From GCA-2733415 sp964635575 (lineage in GTDB: Bacteria; Bacteroidota; Bacteroidia; Flavobacteriales; Flavobacteriaceae): a DNA stretch of 13,567 bases. The stretch spans positions 1 to 13,567 of the forward strand of contig CAZWNY010000052.1 of assembly GCA_964635575.1 (NCBI GenBank). The letters are read 5' to 3'. The position numbers and the translations under genes were made by a program. The notes under the pieces were generated by a model. The model saw only the letters and a program-made list of their open reading frames with translations, ran no database searches and was not told where the DNA came from. This document shows positions 8,035 to 13,567 of this stretch, piece by piece (within the stretch, counting starts at the first letter, position 1; the number at the start of each line of letters is the position of its first letter).

Positions 8035-8042
8035 CAAATCTA
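8035..8042 (-). promoter_or_regulatory. Candidate -7 promoter element (TAGATTTG) of the DUF4834-YfhO-GT operon
   Basis: An exact TAnnTTTG match on the minus strand, 28 bases upstream of the DUF4834 ATG. TTTC, a near match to the -33 TTTG, stands 17 bases further upstream. The position is good for a short leader that includes the AAGGAA site. Confidence 0.5.
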
Positions 8043-8143
8043 CATAAAAATAGTAATTTGAAAGATACTCTTAATTTTTAATTCACTTATTTTATGTTTA
8101 TTTTAAGATAAACTGTATTTTTATAGCATAAATAAAATTTATT

Positions 8144-9178
8144 ATGAAAAAAACATATAAAATCACACTTTTTTTAGCTACCTTATTTACCGTAAATATA
8201 AATGCCCAATACACCGAAACGATTAACTCTAACAGTCCAGGCATGTCACAAGGCGCATATAGTGTTGGCACAAATGTATGGCAAGCAGAAGGGGGTTTTT
8301 TTTACAGCAAAAACAAACACGAACTGCGCAAACAAGATTTTGCTGGAGCAGGAGTTAATTATCAGCTACGCTATGGTTTTTGGAAAGAAGAATTAGAAAT
8401 AAATTTAAGTGGAAGTTTTCAAACAGGTACAATTACAGATGATATTGCAGGAAACACTACTCGTTTAAGCAATTTTAAAGTAAATACTTTAGGCGCTAAA
8501 TATTTAGTGTATAATCCGTATAGAAATTTTGAGGATAAGCCAAATTTAAAAAGTTGGAGGGCTAATCATAAATTTAAATGGCGTACTTTATTGCCGTCCG
8601 TTTCGGTATATGCAGGTATGAACTTTAATTTATCCGACACGCCTTTTGTATATGGAAACAACTTTAATTTCATGAGTTTAACCGAACCTTCTTTATCTCC
8701 AAAAATTATGGTTATTACTCAGCACAATTGGTCTGGCGGTTGGGTGTTTACCATGAATTTTATTGGCGACCGTATGTTTATGACGGATTACCCTATTTAC
8801 TCCTATATATTAACACTAACACATAGCGTAGGTAAAAAAATAGCCGTTTTTGGAGAACATCAAGGAATTATGAATGATATTTATGCAGATTCTTTATTTC
8901 GTTTTGGTAGTGCTTATTTGTTTTCTAAAGATATTCAAGTTGATTTAGGCGTTACTGTAAATACAAAAAACACCCCTTCTATATTTGGATTAAATTTAGG
9001 CTTATCATATCGTTTAGATTTTCATGAAGACCCTAAAAAAGACAACAACGCAGATGAAGATTCGGATTTTAAAAAAAACGCATTAAAAAAAAGTCAGAAA
9101 AAGAAGAAAAATGATGGCGAAATTGAAAAAGAAAAAAAATCTGAAAAAGATGAAAATGAATTCGATTATAACGGTTAG
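8144..9178 (+). CDS. Outer-membrane beta-barrel 'transporter', Phenol_MetA_deg-like
   Basis: A 344-residue exported protein with a signal peptide MKKTYKITLFLATLFTVNINA, cut before QY (about residue 21). Residues 22-292 show alternating amphipathic strands ending in aromatic residues (GVNYQLRYGFW, LEINLSGSFQTG, FGLNLGLSYRLDF), as in an outer-membrane barrel. GMSQGAYSVGTNVWQAEGGFFY near the start, SPKIMVITQHNWSGGW in the middle and a region ending in LGLSYRLDF resemble the 'transporter' family (MetA-pathway of phenol degradation, PF13557) common in Flavobacteriaceae. The substrate is unknown. Residues 294-344 form an unusual tail of Lys, Glu, Asp and Asn after the last predicted strand, with no hydrophobic C-terminus. 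The last 29 bases overlap the start of the VanX-like gene, so the two are probably translated together. Upstream, a 137-base divergent region is shared with the DUF4834 operon. Its best + strand box is only TATGTTTA (7 of 8). Confidence 0.8.
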   Translation: MKKTYKITLFLATLFTVNINAQYTETINSNSPGMSQGAYSVGTNVWQAEGGFFYSKNKHELRKQDFAGAGVNYQLRYGFWKEELEINLSGSFQTGTITDDIAGNTTRLSNFKVNTLGAKYLVYNPYRNFEDKPNLKSWRANHKFKWRTLLPSVSVYAGMNFNLSDTPFVYGNNFNFMSLTEPSLSPKIMVITQHNWSGGWVFTMNFIGDRMFMTDYPIYSYILTLTHSVGKKIAVFGEHQGIMNDIYADSLFRFGSAYLFSKDIQVDLGVTVNTKNTPSIFGLNLGLSYRLDFHEDPKKDNNADEDSDFKKNALKKSQKKKKNDGEIEKEKKSEKDENEFDYNG

Positions 9179-9896
9179 ATTTATATTTGTATTATATAGT
9201 ATAGTATTTATTTCGTGCAACCGAAAAAACCTCACAGTAAAACCAAAACTTATAACGGTAAAAGATACATTGTTAATTGCTAAAAAAATAACGGATAGCA
9301 CTTTAGTAAATCCTTATTTATACACAAAATCGGAAATAACCAACTTTAAGGACGACACCTTTATTATATTAAAAAAATTAGACACCACATTTTTGTATGA
9401 TATGAAATATGCTACATACGATAATTTTTTAAAAGAAAAAGTATATGATTGTGCAGATTGTTTGGTGCGTTATAAAACTGCAAAGCAGTTAATAAAGGCA
9501 AATACAGAATTTAAAAAACAAGGTTATCGAATTCAGTTTTTCGATTGTTATCGTCCGTTAGATATTCAAAAAAAAATGTGGAAAATTTTTCCTGACAAAC
9601 GCTATGTTGCAAATCCTGCAAAAGGATCAAATCACAACCGAGGCACAGCAGTTGATATTACTTTGGTAAATAATTTAGGAAAAAAATTACCAATGGGCAC
9701 AAAATTCGATTTTTTTGGACGTAAAGCACATCATGCATACCTAAATTTTTCCGAAGAAATAATAACAAATCGGAAATTATTAAAACAAACAATGATACAT
9801 AATGGTTTTTGGGCAATAACATCCGAATGGTGGCATTATAATTTAAATCAATCGAATGTGTACAACGTATCTAATAAAAAGACAAAATGTGAGTAA
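9150..9896 (+). CDS. D-alanyl-D-alanine dipeptidase, VanX-like M15D lipoprotein
   Basis: The start is chosen at the ATG of MKMNSIITVRFIFVLYSIVFISC, which gives a 248-residue lipoprotein with C23 as the lipidation site. The frame also opens at 9111, but that would put a Lys-rich stretch before the signal peptide. Family M15D motifs are complete: YATYDNF (88-93), DCYRP with R135, SNHNRGTAVDITL with zinc ligands H162 and D169, and EWWHY with catalytic E226 and zinc ligand H229. VanX-type enzymes cut D-Ala-D-Ala. In glycopeptide-resistant Gram-positives this depletes precursor in the cytoplasm, whereas here the lipoprotein signal puts the enzyme in the envelope, so recycling D-Ala-D-Ala released from peptidoglycan is more likely than vancomycin resistance. 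No vanH or vanA gene is nearby. The start lies inside the 3' end of the barrel gene (29-base overlap), implying coupling. Confidence 0.9.
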   Translation: MKMNSIITVRFIFVLYSIVFISCNRKNLTVKPKLITVKDTLLIAKKITDSTLVNPYLYTKSEITNFKDDTFIILKKLDTTFLYDMKYATYDNFLKEKVYDCADCLVRYKTAKQLIKANTEFKKQGYRIQFFDCYRPLDIQKKMWKIFPDKRYVANPAKGSNHNRGTAVDITLVNNLGKKLPMGTKFDFFGRKAHHAYLNFSEEIITNRKLLKQTMIHNGFWAITSEWWHYNLNQSNVYNVSNKKTKCE

Positions 9897-9910
9897 TATT
9901 GACGCATCTT

Positions 9911-9918
9911 TATATTTG
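9911..9918 (+). promoter_or_regulatory. Orphan -7 promoter-like element (TATATTTG)
   Basis: An exact TAnnTTTG match 14 bases after the dipeptidase stop, pointing into a 230-base stretch with no gene on that strand. It could drive a small RNA or an antisense transcript towards the 3' end of the cusB-type gene. No good -33 element is seen, so a chance match is possible. Confidence 0.3.
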
Positions 9919-10149
9919 TTGCCCTTACAGTGAATAATCATGGATATTAAGCTCTAAATATTTTAAAAAACTATTAATACTTTTTGCAGTAATTAATATT
10001 AAAAATGATTGTAAAAAATTCTAAATTCGAAAAAAACAAGTTATCTAACAGGGTTTTATCGTTCAGGTTTCGGTAACCTTATTTAAAAAAACACAAGTTA
10101 CCTCTTAATCCATATGCAAAATATCAACTGTTTTTTTATTTGTTACCGT

Positions 10150-11883
10150 TTATTTTATATCTCGTTTAACGATTCCGCATTTTAACATTTTATCGCCAAA
10201 ATATGGGTTCTTAATTTTTTCTTCCAAACTTAACCAGTCTGCTCCTTTATTGTTGTTTACCATCGGGCAATTTTTTACATATACTTTATTTGTTCCAGTT
10301 CCAAAACTACTAATAGCGGTTATCATTGCATCGGACAAATTTACAAATGCTAATCGTTGCTTTTCAATATCTGTTTCTTTTAAAATGTCTTGAAGTGTTA
10401 TTTTTATTATTTTTTCTGCTGGCACCCAAACCTCATGTGCTTCTGGCTTTTTTAACAAGTTGATTTTTACTTTTTTCAAACTTTCTAAAGTATATTTTGC
10501 TTGTTCACTTGCTTTTTTAACATCGGTTAAAACAAAAGCATCTTTTAGTTTAAAGTAATTTTTTAAAACTACGTTTAATTGTTCTTTAAATTTCGCACTT
10601 ACTTCAATACGTTTTATTTCTTTTTCTTTACTTTCCTCTTCATTATCTTTTTTGTTCATCATACTCAACTTTCCTTGCAACTGTGCAACAGCATCTACTG
10701 TAAAAGCACCATTTACTACAATTTCTTCTCCGTTTTTCAAACCAGATATTATTTGATATTTATCACCTAAACTTTGCCCTAATTCTACTTCTCTTAACTC
10801 AAAAATTGATTCGTTTTTATTTGGTTTTACATATATTACGGAACGTTTTCCTGTCCATAAAACAGCTGTTTTAGGTATTTTAACTATAGTTGAAGTTTCG
10901 TTATTATTACTTACATTAACAAAACTAGATACTAGCATCCCAGGTTTTAGTTTGTTTTTGTTATTTTTTAGCGTTGCTCTAATTGCAATGGTTCGTGTTT
11001 TTGAGTTTAAAATAGGATTTATAAAATTAATTTTTGCTTCAATTTTTTCATTCGGATACGCGTTAGGTACTATGGTTAATTGTTGTCCTTTTTTAAGGTT
11101 AATAATATCTTGTTCATATACATCAAAAACTGCCCAAACACTGTTTAAATTTGATATCATAAATAGTGGTGTTCCCTCTTTTACATGATTACCTTCTTTC
11201 GTTAGCATTTTAGTTATCACTCCGGAAACGTTGGCATACATGTTAAAGTTTATAATTACTTTTTTTGTGCGCTCAATTTTTTGAATTTGATTTTCTGAAA
11301 CTTTCCAGTTTTTTAACTTATTACGCACAGCGTTGTACAATTCTGGCTGTAACTTTTTAATTTTCATTGCTTCTAACAACTCATTTTGAGCGGTTACCAA
11401 TTCTGGCGAATATACAGTCGCTATTAATGCTCCTCTATTAACTGATTCTCCTTCTGTTTTAAAATATAAACGCTCAACACGTCCTCCAAAATGTGCTGTT
11501 TGCATTGCTGAAGTATTTCCGTTTTCTTGAATTTTACCTGATAAACGTAAATTACCCGAAGGTATTTTTTTAATTACATTTTTTTTACCAACAAATAAGG
11601 TTTGTACATTGGCTAATGCCATTGCATTTTCGGTCATTTTAAATTGATTGACATCTAAACCTTCATCTCCTGTTGTGGCAGGTATTAAATCCATTCCGCA
11701 TTTTGGACAATCACCAGGTTCGGGTAAATTAATTTCAGGGTGCATAGAGCATGTCCAATTTTTTACTACAATACTTTTAGCTGTATCTGTAGTTTTTGTA
11801 TTTACTGTTGAATTGGAAAAAACAAATTTTCCGATTACTAAACCTACTGCTATTAAAACAATATAAATTATATATTTTTTCAT
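10150..11883 (-). CDS. cusB: RND efflux periplasmic adaptor, CusB-like, with metal-binding and DUF3347 domains
   Basis: The start is set at the ATG at 11883 because MKKYIIYIVLIAVGLVIGKF makes a proper N-terminal anchor. The frame stays open to 11946, but the added residues do not look like an export signal. The product has 577 residues. A heavy-metal-binding domain sits at 43-68 (WTCSMHPE, then GDCPKCGMDLIP). The membrane-fusion-protein body spans about 100-405, with two lipoyl/barrel-sandwich halves (HFGGRVERLYFKTEGESV, then NVSGVITKMLTKEGNHV), a short hairpin between them, and beta-barrel and membrane-proximal parts (PGMLVSSFV, IPKTAVLWTGKRSVIYV, NGAFTVDAVAQLQG). After an acidic linker, residues about 430-577 match DUF3347 and end in KNCPM, then GADWLS, NPYFGDKMLKCG. 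Such adaptors join a CusA-type pump and a TolC-like channel to expel Cu(I)/Ag(I). Neither partner is in the window. It converges with the VanX-like gene. Confidence 0.92.
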   Translation of the reverse strand: MKKYIIYIVLIAVGLVIGKFVFSNSTVNTKTTDTAKSIVVKNWTCSMHPEINLPEPGDCPKCGMDLIPATTGDEGLDVNQFKMTENAMALANVQTLFVGKKNVIKKIPSGNLRLSGKIQENGNTSAMQTAHFGGRVERLYFKTEGESVNRGALIATVYSPELVTAQNELLEAMKIKKLQPELYNAVRNKLKNWKVSENQIQKIERTKKVIINFNMYANVSGVITKMLTKEGNHVKEGTPLFMISNLNSVWAVFDVYEQDIINLKKGQQLTIVPNAYPNEKIEAKINFINPILNSKTRTIAIRATLKNNKNKLKPGMLVSSFVNVSNNNETSTIVKIPKTAVLWTGKRSVIYVKPNKNESIFELREVELGQSLGDKYQIISGLKNGEEIVVNGAFTVDAVAQLQGKLSMMNKKDNEEESKEKEIKRIEVSAKFKEQLNVVLKNYFKLKDAFVLTDVKKASEQAKYTLESLKKVKINLLKKPEAHEVWVPAEKIIKITLQDILKETDIEKQRLAFVNLSDAMITAISSFGTGTNKVYVKNCPMVNNNKGADWLSLEEKIKNPYFGDKMLKCGIVKRDIK

Positions 11884-11964
11884 TTTTTTAAAAATTTTAT
11901 AATTAAAAGGTGATGATATGTAGCAAAGTAAAAAATCCGATTTCATATGATTTTTAGCGATTTA

Positions 11965-11972
11965 CAAAGCTA
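11965..11972 (-). promoter_or_regulatory. Candidate -7 promoter element (TAGCTTTG) of the adaptor gene
   Basis: An exact TAnnTTTG match on the minus strand, 81 bases before the chosen ATG. GTTA stands 20 bases further upstream in the -33 position. It would give a leader of about 75 nucleotides. A second, imperfect box (TTACTTTG, 11924-11931) lies closer to the gene. Confidence 0.45.
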
Positions 11973-12555
11973 CTTTTTTAGTGACCTTATTTTAACCCTT
12001 AGTTATTACATTCTATAATTGTTGTTTATTAATCCAATAATACGGTTTATTGTTGATGCTTTTAATAAAGAATGTGTTTTTGCAATCATTCGTTTTCCGT
12101 TTATTTTTTTTCTTACAACCCTTAACCAATCTAAAACTATAAAAATTAATATTATCGTAACGTTTTTTATCTTTATTCGTATATATAATTTTGTATAAAG
12201 GTATGGTTTTAAATGTGTTTTTACAAATAAAGGACAAACTAGCAAACATTTCGGAATACATAACTATTCAATTTTTTTGGTATCTTATAGTTTCTATAAT
12301 TTGAATATATTTCTGTTTCAATAAATTTTATTTTTAAATTTTTGGATTTTTCAATATTTTTGAATGCATTTAAAGCATCTTCTATATTGATTTTACAACC
12401 TCTTCAATTCATTTTTATTATTTTACAGAAGTTACTATTTTGATTGTTTTTTTTTAGAAAATAACTGAATATATTGTTACGATATTATAAAATAAAATTG
12501 GTATAAAAAATTTAAGTAGAAATCAAATTAATAGGTTTACTCATAATTATTTAAA

Positions 12556-12584
12556 AAAAAATCCGCTCAATGAGCGGATTTTTT
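12556..12584 (-). terminator. Strong terminator behind the T9SS protein gene
   Basis: A 13-bp perfect stem (AAAAAATCCGCTC at 12556-12568 with GAGCGGATTTTTT at 12572-12584) encloses a 3-base loop. On the minus strand it is followed by a run of nine T (complement of 12553-12561). It stands 39 bases after the stop of the secreted-protein gene and could also act on the + strand. Confidence 0.92.
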
Positions 12585-12631
12585 AATTTAACTTTTAACT
12601 TTTAAATTTTAGAATTTAGAATTTAGTTTTT
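12583..12631. repeat. Heptanucleotide tandem array at the gene end
   Basis: Seven-base periodicity is visible on the + strand: TTAATTT, AACTTTT, AACTTTT, AAATTTT, AGAATTT, AGAATTT, AGTTTTT. The array starts inside the right arm of the terminator and runs over the stop codon (12623-12625) of the secreted-protein gene, so the last units are coding. Copies are degenerate but keep exact phase. Confidence 0.6.
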
Positions 12632-13567
12632 TATTAAACGTTTTACTGTTGTAAAACCTTCGTTGGTTGTAATACTTACCATATATAAACCTGCACTTAA
12701 TTCACTAATATTAAAAGATTTTTGTGTAGTTGAAAACACTTGTTTACCTGTAATGTCATATATTTTAACGTTTGCGACTTCTACAGAAACATGTACCGTT
12801 CCGTTTGTTGGATTTGGGTATAGTTTAAAGTTTCCTTTTTCAAATTCTGGAATGGTTAACACGTTAACTGCATCAACCATAGCCTGTACTTGCAATACTG
12901 TTGCTGGATTAGTAAAGTTGCCTCCGTTTGCATCAATATAAGCTTGATAAGCTGTTTGATTTGCTGCTATTGCTCCTGAAACTCCGACAATAGCATTTAA
13001 TTGAACTGCTGTTGGGTTCGTAGCTGTTGCTAATGGATCATCTTCATCTTCACCTATTGCTACAAGTAAATTAACTGTATCAACCATAGTTTGTACTTCA
13101 GCTTGTGTAGCTGGCTCAGAGAATGGATTTCCAGAGTCTGCAATATAATTTTGGTATGCTGTTGCATTCGCTGAATCTAAACCTGTAATTACTGGACGAA
13201 TAGTGTTAAGTTCTCCAATAGTTACATTTGACATATTGCTATTATCATCTACACCTATTTCTGCTAATGTTGTTTGTGATGCATTGACTGAATATATCAT
13301 TGCTTGTACTTGATGTTGTTGAGCTGGAGCATAGAATGGATGTCCAGAATCTGCAATATAATTTTGATATGCTGCTTCATTCACTGGATCTATACTTGTA
13401 AGTGCTGGAAGAATGCTAGATAGTTCTGCAATAGTTACATCTGAATTATTATTATTATCATCTTCACCTATTTCTGCTAGTATTACATCTGAAGCGACTT
13501 CATCAATCATAGTTTGTACTTCCGCTGCTGTTGCTGGATTACCAAAGTTACCTCCGTTTGCGTTTGC
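12623..13567 (-). CDS. T9SS-secreted repeat protein, C-terminal part (5' end outside window)
   Basis: The frame is open to the window edge. 314 residues are visible, 19 of them before the first ATG at 13510, which is therefore probably internal. The C-terminal 69 residues are a type A sorting domain (TIGR04183): NFKLYPNPTNGTVHVSVE, VKIYDITGKQVFS, LSAGLYMVSI and a basic VKRLIKN end. This directs the protein through the type IX system to the cell surface or medium. The visible remainder consists of repeats of about 70 residues, each with a helical AAYQNYIADSG-type part, a PATxxEVQxMVDxVN part, a GEDDNNNNSD-like acidic loop and a TIAELxxI part. There is one partial repeat, two full ones and a half repeat. 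No enzyme domain is seen, so an adhesin or surface-layer role is plausible but inferred. The protein is presumably much longer. A strong terminator follows. Confidence 0.9.
   Translation of the reverse strand, partial: ANANGGNFGNPATAAEVQTMIDEVASDVILAEIGEDDNNNNSDVTIAELSSILPALTSIDPVNEAAYQNYIADSGHPFYAPAQQHQVQAMIYSVNASQTTLAEIGVDDNSNMSNVTIGELNTIRPVITGLDSANATAYQNYIADSGNPFSEPATQAEVQTMVDTVNLLVAIGEDEDDPLATATNPTAVQLNAIVGVSGAIAANQTAYQAYIDANGGNFTNPATVLQVQAMVDAVNVLTIPEFEKGNFKLYPNPTNGTVHVSVEVANVKIYDITGKQVFSTTQKSFNISELSAGLYMVSITTNEGFTTVKRLIKN
12863..13567 (-). repeat. Tandem protein-coding repeats of about 207-213 bp
   Basis: Units start at the codon for YQ in YQNYIADSG or YQAYIDANG: 13369, 13156 and 12949, giving periods of 213 and 207 bases. 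An incomplete unit covers 13567-13370 and the last is cut to 87 bases (12949-12863) before the sorting domain. The two YQNYIADSG copies are nearly identical at DNA level, while the loop between them varies in length. Confidence 0.85.

Larger units (their letters stand above)
11884..12622. other. Gene-poor AT-rich region upstream of the adaptor gene
   Basis: These 739 bases contain the probable cusB promoter (11965-11972), the terminator at 12556-12584 and most of a heptamer array (12583-12631), but no gene I can support. On the minus strand, overlapping short frames exist at 12013-12261 (82 residues, Lys/Asn/Tyr-rich, no motif) and 12006-12245 (TTG start). A start-less open stretch at 12239-12403 includes the gene-like run NIEDALNAFKNIEKSK. 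Together they may be the remains of one frame-shifted gene, but no family is recognisable and chance cannot be excluded. Confidence 0.5.

Noticed and set aside
9111..9149. Upstream ATG at 9111 as the dipeptidase start
   Set aside because: It would add a Lys-rich stretch before the lipoprotein signal peptide, which begins properly at 9150.
9083..9301. 72-codon open frame on the minus strand across the barrel/dipeptidase junction
   Set aside because: Its Phe-rich product is the complement of the Lys/Glu-rich tail codons and overlaps two supported genes.
10952..11188. 78-codon open frame on the + strand within the adaptor gene
   Set aside because: It is antisense to conserved parts of the membrane-fusion protein and has no supporting features.
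11884..11946. Extension of the adaptor frame to an ATG at 11946
   Set aside because: The 21 added residues are not a usual export signal, whereas the ATG at 11883 directly precedes a membrane anchor. The extension would also run through the imperfect promoter box at 11924-11931.
1..13567. tRNA genes, CRISPR arrays, insertion sequences, toxin-antitoxin or phage-defence genes
   Set aside because: I looked for T-loop signatures, evenly spaced palindromic repeats, transposase motifs and terminal inverted repeats and saw none. The regularly spaced repeats at the right end are protein-coding.

Overview
The window looks like chromosomal DNA of a marine-type member of the Flavobacteriaceae (Bacteroidota). 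The evidence is the low G+C content (roughly 30 % by eye), a type IX secretion C-terminal sorting domain, CarboxypepD_reg-like, DUF4834 and DUF3347 families typical of the phylum, and several candidate promoters with the Bacteroidota -7 consensus TAnnTTTG in place of a sigma70 -10 box. I see no tRNA, rRNA, CRISPR array, transposase or phage gene.

Left part (1-3801, + strand): the 3' end of a DEAD-box RNA helicase with an RNA-binding domain and a Gly/Arg/Ser-rich tail, closed by a strong hairpin terminator. Next is a small exported CarboxypepD_reg-like protein that starts at TTG. After a 381-base gap comes a 7TM-HD phosphohydrolase of the PgpH (cyclic-di-AMP phosphodiesterase) type.

Middle (4018-8006, - strand): a compact operon read right to left, DUF4834 small membrane protein, YfhO-family multi-pass protein, then a GT4-like glycosyltransferase. 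The spacings are 2 and 27 bases, which suggests one transcript for an envelope glycan modification task. It converges with pgpH. Divergent from it (8144-9896, + strand) lies an outer-membrane 'transporter' of the Phenol_MetA_deg type, whose end overlaps a predicted lipoprotein D-Ala-D-Ala dipeptidase (VanX family).

Right part (10150-13567, - strand): an RND-efflux periplasmic adaptor (CusB type) with an N-terminal heavy-metal-binding domain and a C-terminal DUF3347 domain, without its pump or outer-membrane channel in view. Then follows about 740 bases of AT-rich DNA with only decayed-looking reading frames. Last is the C-terminal part of a T9SS-secreted protein made of about 70-residue repeats, with a strong bidirectional terminator and a heptanucleotide tandem array just behind it.

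Most of the window is ordinary core-genome material. The points most worth a second look are the repeat modules of the secreted protein, the charged tail and gene overlap of the barrel/dipeptidase pair, the orphan metal-efflux adaptor beside decayed DNA, and a non-coding interval at 9897-10149 with a consensus promoter and mutually exclusive hairpins.
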